Shown here: positions 42,724 to 51,844 of the stretch, piece by piece | Numbering within the stretch: the first letter of the stretch is position 1 | Layout: every line of letters starts with the position of its first letter | Origin: a candidate division KSB1 bacterium | GTDB taxonomy: Bacteria; Zhuqueibacterota; Zhuqueibacteria; Residuimicrobiales; Krinioviventaceae | Assembly (NCBI GenBank): GCA_034505495.1 | Contig: JAPDQV010000022.1 | Location: forward strand, 1 to 55,720 | Length of the DNA: 55,720 bases | Reading direction: 5' to 3' | Notes under the pieces: model-generated | Databases searched by the model: none | Told to the model about the DNA's origin: nothing | What the model saw: the letters and a program-made list of their open reading frames with translations, nothing else | Translations under genes and position numbers: made by a program

Positions 42724-45249
42724 ATGAAGAACATTTCGGCGTACATTGCAAAGGATGTCTGCCTGCGTATGGCGGAAGAAATTCGCGCTGCAGGGGGCAA
42801 TGAAGTCTTTTTTCTCGGCTATTTGGATGATGACTTGATCGTTCATGACGTCATTGCTGCAGCGCGCGGCAACGAAGCGGCGGTTCCGGCCGTCATGCAG
42901 GCGGCGCGCGAGGCGGACGTGGTCATCCACAACCACCCGTCCGGCCCTTTGACGCCCTCTGACGCCGATCTGTCTATTGCCGCCCGCCTGGCGGATTTCA
43001 GCGTCGCTTTTTACATCGTTAATAACCGCGTCGACGATCTTTACGTCGTCGTCGAACCGTTCGTACCGACGGAATGCAAACCGCTGGATGCGGAAGCAAT
43101 CACCGCGCTTCTGGCTCCGAACGGTCCCATCGCCAAGCAGCTGCCCGATTATGAGATCCGGCCGCAGCAGGCCGAAATGATCCGAGCCGTTATCCGCGCC
43201 TTTAACGAAAACCTTGCATTGGCGGTTGAGGCCGGAACCGGCACCGGCAAGACTCTGGCCTATCTGTTGCCCGCCATCTACTGGGCCAAACAGAATAAGG
43301 AACGCGTCGTCGTCTCGACCAACACCATCAATCTGCAGGAACAGCTGATCAAAAAGGACCTCCCGCTGCTGCAAAAAACTTTGCCGATCGGGTTCGATGC
43401 GGTGCTGGTCAAGGGGCGCTCCAACTATGTCTGCCTGCGCAAAGTGGACGAGATCGCCGGTGAATTTGACTTCGGCCTGGATGACGAAGAGCACGAAGAG
43501 CTGCAGGAGCTGATCCGCTGGGCGCGCGCTTCGCAAGACGGCAGCAAAGCGGATCTTGCCTACATTCCTTCGAACGATGTCTGGGAGCGCATAGCCGCCG
43601 AAAGCGACGCCTGCACGCACGCCAAGTGCCTTCACTTTCGCGATTGTTTCGTTAATAAAGCGCGACGGAGAGCCGCCCGTGCCGAAATCCTCGTCGTCAA
43701 CCACCATCTTCTGTTTGCCGATCTGGCCATCCGACGCCAAACCGGAAGCTTTCAGGACGCCGCAGTGCTGCCGCCTTACCAACGCATTATCTTTGATGAA
43801 GCACATCACATTGAAGACGTGGCCACCAACTATTTCGGCAGTCAAGTCACCCGCTCAGGGCTGCAGCGCATTTTATACCGCCTGCACCACCGCAAAAAAA
43901 ATCTGGAAAAAGGCTATCTGCACACCCTTCGCCTTCGTATCCTGAAGCACTCCGGCAAACTACCGGCGGAGCTCAGCGAAACCCTTGTTGCGGAGGTGCA
44001 CAACAAATTGGCCCCGAACGCCGACAGTCTGCTCGAATCCATTCACTATGCCATGGACCGTTTGTTTGAAGTCGTTTTTGCGCATACACCGGAAGAGGGC
44101 GATAATGAGCGCAAAATCCGTCTTCTGCCGCAAACTGTCGATGCACTGTTTGTCGAGACCGGCCTCGCTGATCTCTTTCGCGAGATGATGCAGGCTCTGC
44201 GGCTCTATGCTGTAGACCTGCTGCGCTTCTGCGGCGAAACGAAAAAGCTGCGCGCTTATGTGCAGGAAGACTGGGAAGCTCTGACCATCGACATCGAAGC
44301 GCAGGCGGAACGCTTGGCGGCCGCCGCCGACATCCTGCAGCAGATCCTCTTTCAGGAAAGCGAAACCGAAATCCGCTGGATCGAGACGGCGCCGCGCAAA
44401 GTCGGCCGCCCGATTGTGCGGCTGCAGATCTCGCCGCTCGAGGTCAAGGGCATCCTGAAAGAAGCGGTCTTTGACTCCTACAAAACGGTGGTCATGACCT
44501 CCGCCACTCTTACGGTCGAAAATTCTTTCGCCTTTTGGGCGCAGCGCATTGGTTTCTACAGTCTGCCGAACACACGACGGAATGAGCTGCAGCTGCCGTC
44601 TCCGTTCGACTTTGAACGACAAGTATTGCTTTGCGTCCCTACCGACATGCCCGATCCCCGCGATTCCGGTTTTGCCGAAGCCTTGTCCAAGGCGGTCTTT
44701 AAAGCCGTCAGCATCACCCAAGGCCGCGCCTTTATCCTGTTTACTTCCTATTCGCTGCTGAACCAAACTTACCGCCGACTCAAAGAATCCTTGGAATTGA
44801 CCGGTATTCAGGCGCTCAAGCAGGGCGATCTGAACCGACACGAGCTGCTTCGACAGTTCCGCCAGGACAAGACTTCGGTGCTGTTCGGCACCGACAGCTT
44901 TTGGGAAGGAGTGGACGTGCAGGGCGACGCACTGGAGAACGTGATCATTACCCGCCTGCCCTTTCAGGTGCCGAGCGAGCCGATCATTCAGGCGCGCTAC
45001 GAAGCCATCGAAACGGCCGGCGGCAATGCGTTTATGGACTATGCCGTGCCGTTGGCGGTGCTCAAGTTCAAGCAGGGCTTCGGCAGACTGATCCGTCATA
45101 AAAATGACCGCGGCTGCGTCATCAGCTTCGACAAGCGGATTGTGGAAAAGGCCTACGGCAAACGATTCCTCAATTCCCTGCCGCAATGCCGCACCGTCAT
45201 CGGACCGTCGGAATTGGTCTTTGCAGAACTCAAGCTTTTTTTTCAGTAA
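42724..45249 (+). CDS. JAMM-domain/DinG-type XPD-family helicase fusion
   Basis: The 841-residue protein joins two enzymes. Residues 1-115 form a JAB/MPN+ domain like that of RadC: candidate catalytic E27, then H69-x-H71-x7-S79-x2-D82 (HNHPSGPLTPSDAD), a complete zinc-metalloprotease motif. Residues about 145-841 are a DinG-like superfamily 2 helicase: Walker A GTGTGKT (171-177), four iron-sulfur cysteines C237, C297, C302 and C308, DEAH at 358-361, motif TSATL, and QGFGRLIRH. DinG unwinds DNA with 5'-3' polarity and resolves R-loops and replication blocks. The canonical extra N-terminal domain of Gram-positive DinG is an exonuclease, not JAMM. The frame is continuous, so this is a true fusion. 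It sits 35 bases after the metallo-beta-lactamase-fold gene. Confidence 0.92.
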   Translation: MKNISAYIAKDVCLRMAEEIRAAGGNEVFFLGYLDDDLIVHDVIAAARGNEAAVPAVMQAAREADVVIHNHPSGPLTPSDADLSIAARLADFSVAFYIVNNRVDDLYVVVEPFVPTECKPLDAEAITALLAPNGPIAKQLPDYEIRPQQAEMIRAVIRAFNENLALAVEAGTGTGKTLAYLLPAIYWAKQNKERVVVSTNTINLQEQLIKKDLPLLQKTLPIGFDAVLVKGRSNYVCLRKVDEIAGEFDFGLDDEEHEELQELIRWARASQDGSKADLAYIPSNDVWERIAAESDACTHAKCLHFRDCFVNKARRRAARAEILVVNHHLLFADLAIRRQTGSFQDAAVLPPYQRIIFDEAHHIEDVATNYFGSQVTRSGLQRILYRLHHRKKNLEKGYLHTLRLRILKHSGKLPAELSETLVAEVHNKLAPNADSLLESIHYAMDRLFEVVFAHTPEEGDNERKIRLLPQTVDALFVETGLADLFREMMQALRLYAVDLLRFCGETKKLRAYVQEDWEALTIDIEAQAERLAAAADILQQILFQESETEIRWIETAPRKVGRPIVRLQISPLEVKGILKEAVFDSYKTVVMTSATLTVENSFAFWAQRIGFYSLPNTRRNELQLPSPFDFERQVLLCVPTDMPDPRDSGFAEALSKAVFKAVSITQGRAFILFTSYSLLNQTYRRLKESLELTGIQALKQGDLNRHELLRQFRQDKTSVLFGTDSFWEGVDVQGDALENVIITRLPFQVPSEPIIQARYEAIETAGGNAFMDYAVPLAVLKFKQGFGRLIRHKNDRGCVISFDKRIVEKAYGKRFLNSLPQCRTVIGPSELVFAELKLFFQ

Positions 45250-45361
45250 TCAAATCATTCGGCAGTTTGGCACGCAAGGGGAGCTCTTGTATCCACACTT
45301 TCCTTTACTTCATGGAATTCCTTCTTGTTGTAAAAAACAGCCCAAAAGCGAACTCAAGGCG

Positions 45362-45367
45362 TATAAT
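45362..45367 (+). promoter_or_regulatory. Possible -10 box for the SNF2 gene
   Basis: A perfect TATAAT lies 77 bases upstream of the ATG at 45445, but no convincing -35 is seen at 16-18 bases. A small hairpin TTGCCG/CGGCAA (45422-45436) lies just before the ribosome site AGAGG. Confidence 0.3.
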
Positions 45368-45444
45368 TGTTAAATAAACCTTGATTTTTTCCTGCAGACC
45401 TCCTAACATAAACGTTCATAATTGCCGTTGCGGCAAAAGAGGTT

Positions 45445-48400
45445 ATGAGACTTTCCAACCTAAGAATTCGCAATCTCGTCACGGGCGAAGTTTATCAAAG
45501 GGGAGAACGCTGTTTCCGCGAACGCCGCGTCAAGCTGTTATCAATCGATAATGACCGCTTCGAGGCTGAAGTCACCGGAAAAATGGTTTACCGCGTCTCG
45601 GTTCAGGAGATCGGCGGCAACCTCTATTCGAGCTGCACGTGTCCCCACTGGACCACCTGCAAGCACGCCGTAGCAGCCATGCTTGCCGCCAAAGAATGGT
45701 ACGAGGAGAACGAGCCCGAGCTGCAGCGCGCCAAACTGCGTCCGAATTGGAAGAAATTTCTCAAACAAGTCATCGACATCGACGCCGAAACCCCCTCGCT
45801 GCCCCCTCCGCCGCGCTGGCGCGTCATCTATCTGCTGCACCTTGCGCAGGAATCATGGTCGCTCACGCCGCAAAAGGCCTATCTGCGGCGTAACAATCAG
45901 CTGGGCAGGTTTTCGAACATCGGTGATCTGGACACCGACAGCCGCGAACTTCTTTATGCGCCGAACGACCCGATTATTATTTCCCATCTGCAGAAAATCG
46001 ATTATCAAAGCAGCTCTTTTTATTTCAACCGCTATTTCGGCGGAACCCGCCAATTCAAGCCGAACATCTACCATTACAAATACGGCAGCCGGTTGGGGCC
46101 GCTCTTTGACCTCATGCGTGAAAGCCTCATTTATCTGGCCCCGTTCGATGAAAACTCGACTCCGCTGACCTTTCATCCGACCGAAGCGCGCATCGAACTC
46201 AAGTTCGAGCAGGAAGAAGACGCCTTTCGCCTGACGCCGCGCGTACTCCTCGACGGCGTCGAGTCGCTGCTCGACGGCGCCTACAAGGTTCTGACCGGCC
46301 ATCCAATCTGGCTGCTGAAAGACAAGCGCCTCATTCGCGTCGGCAACCTCCAAGAAGCGGCACTGCTCATACCATACACCAAAAACGACGGCGCTTTGGT
46401 CATTCCGACCGAAGAATTTCCAGAGTTTTTGCGCCATGCGTTTCATTCGCTGCGGGAGATTGCGCCGGTTGAGCTGCCGAATTCATTGGTCGTCGGCCGT
46501 CGCGATCAGCTGACGGGCAAGCGGCTTTATTTGTCCGAAAGCGAACGATACCTCTACCTCGACTTGAAATTTCAGTACCAGGACGTCGAGATTGACGCCG
46601 GCGAGCCCTGGCCGACCTGCTATCGTCAGGTAGAAGACCGCATCGTGCAGGTCGTTCGCGATGTGCAGGAAGAGGAAAAGCTGCTGCAGCGGCTTTTGGA
46701 TACCGGTCTGCGCCAGGCTTCGCGCGGTCGGCTTCAGATTATCGACACCAAGGCGCTCAACTGGGCGTTCAACAACCTTTCGCAACTGCAGGAAGAAGGT
46801 TACGAGCTTGTCGGTCGCGAAGCGTTGCAGCGCTTTCGGGTGCGGACCGGCGAGCCGAACGTTCGCGTCGCCGTCACCGACAAGATCGACTGGTTCGACG
46901 TCAATATTGAAATCGACGTGGAGGGCGTGCCGCTGCCGCTCAAAGAGCTGCGTCGGGCGGTACGTCAAAATAAGCGCCTGGTCAAGCTGGCGGATCAAAG
47001 CCTGGCGCTTTTGAGCGAGGAATGGTTCAACAAATTTCAACATCTTTTCCATTTGACCGTGCCGGAGGAAACCGGTGTCCGCGCCTCGAAAGTGCATTTG
47101 ACGATGATCGATTCGCTCTTTCAGGAAAGCGCTGCCGCCTTCGAGGCCGACGAATCGTTCTATGAACAGCTTGCCGAGCTTACCGACTTTTCGTCATTGC
47201 AACCGACGCCTTTGCCCGAAAGCCTGGTACCGATCATGCGCAATTATCAAAAGGCCGGTTACGATTGGCTCAATTTTCTGCAGCAGTATCGCTTCGGCGG
47301 CTGCCTGGCGGACGATATGGGGCTGGGCAAGACCGTTCAAGCTCTGGCGATTCTGTTACGGGACAAGCAACGAGGCGTCGGAAAACCGTCGCTCATCATT
47401 TGTCCCACATCGGTGGTGTTCAATTGGGAAAAGGAGGTGCAAAAGTTCGCCCCCGAGCTGCGCGTTTTTCAGCACACAGGCAACAGCCGGCCGCGCGACT
47501 GCTCGGCGTTTGCCGAATTTGATATTATTCTTACTAGCTACGGCATCCTGCGGCGCGACATTTTTTTTCTGCGCGAGTATCGCTTTCATTACGTCATTCT
47601 CGATGAATCGCAAAAGATCAAGAATCCCCTTTCGCAGACCGCCAAGGCGGCGCGACTGTTACAGGCTGACCATAAACTGGTACTTACAGGGACGCCGGTT
47701 GAAAACAACACGATCGAGCTGTGGTCACAGTTCGCTTTTCTCAATCCCGGTCTGCTCGGGCCGCTGACCTATTTCCGGCGCGCCTTTACGCTGCCGATCG
47801 AGAAACACGGCGACGAACGCACGGCAAAGCTGCTGCGCAAGATCATCTATCCCTTTATTTTGCGACGCACCAAAGAAGGCGTGGAACGCGAACTGCCGCC
47901 CAAAGTAGAACAGACCTTCTTCTGCGCCATGAATCCGGTCCAAGAACAACTCTATATGCGCTGGCGCGATCATTATCGCGCCGTCATCCTCGACCGCATC
48001 GAACTGTACGGCGTGGAAGGGGCGCACATGAACATTCTGGAAGGACTGGTCAAGCTGCGGCAGATTGCCTGTCACCCGCAGCTCGTCGACCGCTCCGTCA
48101 CTGAAGACTCGGGCAAGTTCGAATCGCTGAAAGAGCTCATTGAAGAAATTTTGGCCGAGCGGCATAAAGTCCTGATCTTTTCGCAATTCGTCAAAATGCT
48201 GCGCCTGATCCGCAATCATCTGGATGCGGGCGGAGTGACCTATGAATACCTTGACGGCCACACCACCGACCGCATGCAGCGCGTCGAACGATTCCAAAAC
48301 GACGAATCGGTGCGGATTTTCCTCATCAGCCTCAAGGCGGGCGGAGTCGGCCTCAATCTTACTGCCGCCGATTATGTCATTCTCTATGATCCTTGGTGGA

Positions 48401-48615
48401 ATCCTGCAGTAGAGGTTCAGGCGACCGATCGCGCGCACCGCATCGGTCAGGATAAAAAGGTCTTTGTCTACCGTATGATCACCAAGAACAGCGTCGAGGA
48501 GAAAATGCTCGATCTGCAGGCGCGCAAGCAAAAGCTGGTAGCCGATTTAATCACCACGGACAGCAGCTTTTTCAAATCGCTGACGCGCGATGATATCGAG
48601 ATACTTTTCAGCTGA
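45445..48615 (+). CDS. SWIM zinc-finger SNF2-family helicase
   Basis: The 1056-residue protein has an N-terminal SWIM zinc finger (C64, C66, C72, H74; CTCPHWTTCKH), a long middle region of unknown fold (about 100-590), and a SNF2 ATPase from about 595. Walker A lies at DDMGLGKT (623-630), motif II is DESQ (720-723), followed by LTGTPVENN and, in the helicase C domain, KAGGVGLNLTAAD, DPWWNPAVE and ATDRAHRIGQ. Such bacterial Rad54/HepA-like translocases move along double-stranded DNA to remodel protein-DNA complexes; SWIM fingers bind DNA or proteins. The gene follows JAMM-DinG after 195 bases and precedes a small unknown gene by 15 bases. Confidence 0.95.
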   Translation: MRLSNLRIRNLVTGEVYQRGERCFRERRVKLLSIDNDRFEAEVTGKMVYRVSVQEIGGNLYSSCTCPHWTTCKHAVAAMLAAKEWYEENEPELQRAKLRPNWKKFLKQVIDIDAETPSLPPPPRWRVIYLLHLAQESWSLTPQKAYLRRNNQLGRFSNIGDLDTDSRELLYAPNDPIIISHLQKIDYQSSSFYFNRYFGGTRQFKPNIYHYKYGSRLGPLFDLMRESLIYLAPFDENSTPLTFHPTEARIELKFEQEEDAFRLTPRVLLDGVESLLDGAYKVLTGHPIWLLKDKRLIRVGNLQEAALLIPYTKNDGALVIPTEEFPEFLRHAFHSLREIAPVELPNSLVVGRRDQLTGKRLYLSESERYLYLDLKFQYQDVEIDAGEPWPTCYRQVEDRIVQVVRDVQEEEKLLQRLLDTGLRQASRGRLQIIDTKALNWAFNNLSQLQEEGYELVGREALQRFRVRTGEPNVRVAVTDKIDWFDVNIEIDVEGVPLPLKELRRAVRQNKRLVKLADQSLALLSEEWFNKFQHLFHLTVPEETGVRASKVHLTMIDSLFQESAAAFEADESFYEQLAELTDFSSLQPTPLPESLVPIMRNYQKAGYDWLNFLQQYRFGGCLADDMGLGKTVQALAILLRDKQRGVGKPSLIICPTSVVFNWEKEVQKFAPELRVFQHTGNSRPRDCSAFAEFDIILTSYGILRRDIFFLREYRFHYVILDESQKIKNPLSQTAKAARLLQADHKLVLTGTPVENNTIELWSQFAFLNPGLLGPLTYFRRAFTLPIEKHGDERTAKLLRKIIYPFILRRTKEGVERELPPKVEQTFFCAMNPVQEQLYMRWRDHYRAVILDRIELYGVEGAHMNILEGLVKLRQIACHPQLVDRSVTEDSGKFESLKELIEEILAERHKVLIFSQFVKMLRLIRNHLDAGGVTYEYLDGHTTDRMQRVERFQNDESVRIFLISLKAGGVGLNLTAADYVILYDPWWNPAVEVQATDRAHRIGQDKKVFVYRMITKNSVEEKMLDLQARKQKLVADLITTDSSFFKSLTRDDIEILFS

Positions 48616-48630
48616 AAGCCGGAGGCCGTC

Positions 48631-49089
48631 ATGATTCTGAATCATATCGAAGTCACTTTGACCGAAGCCGATTTCAACCTGATGATCGACCGCTATGCCC
48701 CGCGCGAGGGCCGCGTCAGCCGGCTAGGGCTGGATATTCGCGACGGCAATCTGGTCGTCACCGGCAGCGTCAAAGTTCTGCTGAATATCCCTTTTGAAGT
48801 CACCATGCGCCTGGAAAGCGACGAGCGCCGTCTCATCGCACGGCTCGTTTCTCTCAAACCGATGCGGCTGATCACCGATCAACTCAAGGAGACGATTCTC
48901 GACAAGATCGTCGAACGCATGCCGACCGGCGTCTCGCGCGAAAAAGACGCTCTGTTTTTCGACGTCAACAAAATTCTTGCAGGCAGAGGGTTTGCGGCCG
49001 ATCTTCGCCTGCTTTCGCTGCACACGGCGAACGACGCCGTCACCTTGGAGCTGTCCGGCCCGCTCACGTTTGCCGAGGCGATCGCCTGA
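48631..49089 (+). CDS. Unknown 152-residue protein between SNF2 helicase and endonuclease IV
   Basis: I do not recognise it. It has no signal peptide, cysteines or membrane helix. Alternating hydrophobic stretches ([20 protein letters not shown], then [18 protein letters not shown]) predict a beta-rich fold with a later amphipathic helix ([17 protein letters not shown]). The pattern of repeated short beta strands weakly recalls LmeA/DUF2993-like lipid-binding or chorein-like domains, but this is not firm. GGAGG lies six bases before its ATG. Its position 15 bases after the SNF2 gene and 46 before nfo implies cotranscription with DNA enzymes. Confidence 0.82.
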   Translation: MILNHIEVTLTEADFNLMIDRYAPREGRVSRLGLDIRDGNLVVTGSVKVLLNIPFEVTMRLESDERRLIARLVSLKPMRLITDQLKETILDKIVERMPTGVSREKDALFFDVNKILAGRGFAADLRLLSLHTANDAVTLELSGPLTFAEAIA

Positions 49090-49135
49090 TCCGTCGGCGA
49101 AACCTCTCGTTTTGGACCAAGTTGGAGGACTTGCC

Positions 49136-49987
49136 ATGAAGCCTATCGGAGCGCACGTCAGCGCCGCAGGCGGCGTGGAATCTGCACCGCTGAACGCGCA
49201 CGCCATCGGCGCGACAGCTTTCGCATTGTTTACCAAGAATCAGCGGCAGTGGACCGCCAAGCCGCTGACGGACGAGTCGATCGCCGCCTTTCGCGCCAAC
49301 TGCGAACGGCTCGGCTATTCGCCCGATGTCATCCTTCCGCATGACAGCTATCTGATCAATTTAGGCAGCCCGGATCCGGAAGGGCTCGCCAAATCGCGCG
49401 CCGCTTTTCTCGATGAAATGCAGCGCTGTGAGGCATTGGGATTAGTTTTTCTCAATTTTCATCCCGGCGCGCATCTGAATCAAATGAGCGAAGAGGATTG
49501 TCTCAAGCGCGTTGCCGAGTCGATCAATTGGGCGCTGGATCAGACAAAGGGCGTTCGCGCGGTCATCGAAATTACGGCCGGACAGGGCAGCAACATCGGT
49601 TACACATTCGAGCATTTGCGCAGTATCATCGATCAGGTCCAAGACCGCAGCCGCGTCGGTGTTTGTCTGGACACGGCACATCTTTTTGCCGCCGGTTATG
49701 ACCTGCGTTCCGAGGAAGCTTACGAAGAAACGTTCCGCCGCTTTGACGAAATCATCGGCATGGAATTTTTGATCGGCATCCATCTTAACGACTCTAAAAA
49801 GCCGCTGGGCAGCCGCGTCGACCGGCACGACAGTCTGGGCGACGGCCTGTTGGGCATGGAAACGTTTGCCCGTTTGATGCGTGACCCGCGGCTCGACCGC
49901 CTGCCTTTTATCCTGGAAACGCCGGCGCCGGAACGCTGGCCGGAGGAGATCGCCTGGTTAAAAAAATTGAGCTCATCCGAGAGCTGA
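49136..49987 (+). CDS. nfo: Deoxyribonuclease IV (AP endonuclease)
   Basis: Endonuclease IV incises DNA at abasic sites in base excision repair, using three zinc ions. I chose the ATG at 49136, eight bases after GGAGG, giving 283 residues, close to the 285 of E. coli Nfo. The opening GAHVSAAGG, then [37 protein letters not shown] and [16 protein letters not shown] are the family's zinc-ligand motifs, and [10 protein letters not shown] ends the barrel. The frame is open upstream through the preceding gene without other support. Confidence 0.97.
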   Translation: MKPIGAHVSAAGGVESAPLNAHAIGATAFALFTKNQRQWTAKPLTDESIAAFRANCERLGYSPDVILPHDSYLINLGSPDPEGLAKSRAAFLDEMQRCEALGLVFLNFHPGAHLNQMSEEDCLKRVAESINWALDQTKGVRAVIEITAGQGSNIGYTFEHLRSIIDQVQDRSRVGVCLDTAHLFAAGYDLRSEEAYEETFRRFDEIIGMEFLIGIHLNDSKKPLGSRVDRHDSLGDGLLGMETFARLMRDPRLDRLPFILETPAPERWPEEIAWLKKLSSSES

Positions 49988-50103
49988 TTATTTCTCGCCG
50001 TTTGCCGAGCGCTCTATGCGAATAATGAACCTTTCTCCATTGTTAAATTAAACACAATATAACATGAATGGGGGAAAGCTTTTATTATTCGAGGAGGTGC
50101 AAA

Positions 50104-51012
50104 ATGCAGAACAAGCTTCATCAAACTGCGGCTGCTCTGCTCGTCACCGCGTCTTTATTGTTTCCCCAAACCAACGTCGCCCCCTTCGGCAAAGCCTACA
50201 CCTGGGCGCACAACCTCGATCCGCTCTCGGACGCGAATAAAGTCGAGTGCCCCGAGCTGAACGACAACGATCCGGATTCGGTCATTTGGTTGAGCCGTAC
50301 GCCGCTCGGAGAGGCTGTCGACGACACCATCAACGCCTGGCAGGCCGCCGGCGTGGTGTGGGAAGGCGATTATGACATCACCGAAGTGGTCTATGTCAAT
50401 GGCCCGTATGACGGCACTGTTTATGCGAACGGCGCCTTTTCCAAGGAGGGTTCTTTTCACCTCCAGATCACCCGCGACGGTACAACCTGGGAGAGCACTG
50501 AAATCAAAGAGGATCCGGAGTATACTTACTTTTCATGGGAAAGCGCAGCTTGGGGCGCGCTGGTGAGCGACGAAGCGTTCAGTTTCAAGGGCCCCATCGG
50601 CATCGTCAGGGGAGTACGGGTGACCGGCTGCGTGCACAACTGGGAGGCCGGTTCGTGGAACGCTTCCTGCCGGCAAATCATGGCATACGGAACGCCGACG
50701 CGCGTTAAAAACAAAATAACGACGGTTCCCGCCGGCTTCACTTTGCAGCAGAATTACCCCAATCCGTTTAATGCCGGTACGCAGATCACTTTTTATTTGC
50801 CCAAGCAGTCATTTGTAAAACTGATGATTTTTGATGTGAACGGCCGGGTTGTGGACCGGCTCATTGAAGGCACTCTTGAGGCAGGTCGGTTCACGGTTCA
50901 ATGGAAGCCGCAGCAAGGAGAGGGCACATCAGGGATCTATTTGGCCCGTCTGATTGCCGTCAGTTCGGATCAAACCTACACCCGAACCATCAAGATGTCG
51001 ATGATTAAATAA
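50104..51012 (+). CDS. Secreted protein of unknown function with FlgD-like sorting domain
   Basis: The ATG at 50104 has AGGAGG eight bases upstream and gives a signal peptide (about 1-20, ALLVTASLLFPQT) and 302 residues. The middle region (about 25-205) is beta-rich, with phrases such as TEVVYVNGPYDG, FHLQITRDGTTW and VRGVRVTGCVHNWEAG that resemble a discoidin-like carbohydrate-binding fold, a weak impression. The C-terminal domain (about 215-302) has FTLQQNYPNPFN, IFDVNGRVV and tail IKMSMIK, the type A sorting signal. It is a monocistronic gene with a hairpin after it. Confidence 0.88.
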   Translation: MQNKLHQTAAALLVTASLLFPQTNVAPFGKAYTWAHNLDPLSDANKVECPELNDNDPDSVIWLSRTPLGEAVDDTINAWQAAGVVWEGDYDITEVVYVNGPYDGTVYANGAFSKEGSFHLQITRDGTTWESTEIKEDPEYTYFSWESAAWGALVSDEAFSFKGPIGIVRGVRVTGCVHNWEAGSWNASCRQIMAYGTPTRVKNKITTVPAGFTLQQNYPNPFNAGTQITFYLPKQSFVKLMIFDVNGRVVDRLIEGTLEAGRFTVQWKPQQGEGTSGIYLARLIAVSSDQTYTRTIKMSMIK

Positions 51013-51024
51013 AGCATCCCTTAT

Positions 51025-51065
51025 GCGGCAGGCTTGATTGGAAAGCGGACTCCAAAGCCTGCCGC
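51025..51065. terminator. Intergenic hairpin between convergent genes
   Basis: GCGGCAGGCTT (51025-51035) and AAGCCTGCCGC (51055-51065) form an 11-base perfect stem with an inner TTGGA/TCCAA stem. No long T tract follows, so it is a probable but imperfect terminator for either convergent gene. Confidence 0.5.
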
Positions 51066-51093
51066 CTCCAAATGAGCTTATGCGACGCGCCGA

Positions 51094-51693
51094 CTACTTT
51101 TCCACTCCTTGATCCCGCCATTTGACCAGCTTTTTGATTTTTATTTTTTTCATCGCGGCGGTAACCGTTTCCATTTCCACCCCTTTGCCCTCGATTTCAA
51201 CGAGAAAACGATCGGCGACCAGAACCTTCAGCTCGCCCGCTTCTTTGCTTTTGCTGTATTTGGCAAAGGCACGATGCCCTTGGTATTCAAAAGTCCTTTC
51301 GAACCCGTCGTCGGAGCGGCGCTGGATGTCGGCCGTCAGCCAAGCCGCCATGGCCGTCGCGGCAAGCTTTCGTACGTTACCGGTATCGGTCACTTTTATA
51401 CGAACGCGGCCGCCCTTTTTGCCTCGGTATTCGGCGCGGGCATAGGAAATTTTGAGTCCAAACGCCGACGCGCGTTCTCCGAACAAATCGGTCCGCTTGA
51501 GCCCCTTGAACCGCTTCGGCAAGACCGATTTAAGCTTTTCATAATCGATCGGTTCGATCTTGAGTTCATCTTTGACTGCATTTTTAATCGATTTAAGCTT
51601 ATCGACGGCCTCATCCACTTGCGCAGCCGAAGGCAAGGGTAACAAAGCCGAACCAAACAAAACACACCCATAAAAAAAAGAAAAGAGCTTCAT
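51094..51693 (-). CDS. Exported protein of unknown function
   Basis: The 199-residue protein has a signal peptide (about 1-24, ending SAAQ) and a helical region, then LPKRFKGLKRTDLFGERASAFGLKISYARAEYRG and VRIKVTDTGN, a pattern shared by small periplasmic proteins of unknown function in FCB genomes (a conserved xxPxxxxGxxRT then alternating beta strands). No catalytic motif is seen. The ATG is preceded by GGAG. It is divergent from the ECF sigma operon, with a 16-base palindrome between them, so the two may be regulated together. Confidence 0.82.
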   Translation of the reverse strand: MKLFSFFYGCVLFGSALLPLPSAAQVDEAVDKLKSIKNAVKDELKIEPIDYEKLKSVLPKRFKGLKRTDLFGERASAFGLKISYARAEYRGKKGGRVRIKVTDTGNVRKLAATAMAAWLTADIQRRSDDGFERTFEYQGHRAFAKYSKSKEAGELKVLVADRFLVEIEGKGVEMETVTAAMKKIKIKKLVKWRDQGVEK

Positions 51694-51717
51694 ACCCTTT
51701 CTCCTATTTGCCGATCA

Positions 51718-51746
51718 AGTATAGCGAAGCCTTGGCTTTTATGCAA
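51718..51746 (-). promoter_or_regulatory. Candidate promoter of the exported-protein gene
   Basis: On the minus strand TTGCAT (51746-51741) and TATACT (51723-51718) are 17 bases apart, about 25 bases upstream of the ATG. The -35 overlaps the palindrome at 51744-51759. Confidence 0.5.
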
Positions 51747-51759
51747 AGGAATTCCTTTG
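51744..51759. promoter_or_regulatory. 16-base palindrome between divergent promoters, possible operator
   Basis: CAAAGGAATTCCTTTG is perfectly self-complementary. It overlaps the -35 of the minus-strand gene and lies 24 bases upstream of the -35 of the sigma operon. Confidence 0.45.
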
Positions 51760-51783
51760 GCTTTGCAGAAGCAGTTGCTTAAT

Positions 51784-51813
51784 TTGAATAAAAGACCGCT
51801 TTCCGGTTATAAA
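51784..51813 (+). promoter_or_regulatory. Promoter of the ECF sigma operon
   Basis: TTGAAT (51784-51789) and TATAAA (51808-51813) are 18 bases apart; transcription would begin near 51820, about 25 bases before the sigma ATG. It looks like a housekeeping-sigma promoter, not an ECF type. Confidence 0.6.
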
Positions 51814-51844
51814 AAGATGCCAACAGTATGGAGAACGGAGGCGG

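Noticed and set aside
42646..45186. Two long minus-strand frames (399 and 408 codons) opposite the JAMM-DinG gene
   Set aside because: Both are antisense to a gene with clear catalytic motifs; compositions are typical of reverse-frame reading.
45422..45436. Hairpin TTGCCG/CGGCAA before the SNF2 ribosome site as a regulatory element
   Set aside because: A six-base stem is too small to claim regulation without conservation; noted only with the -10 entry.
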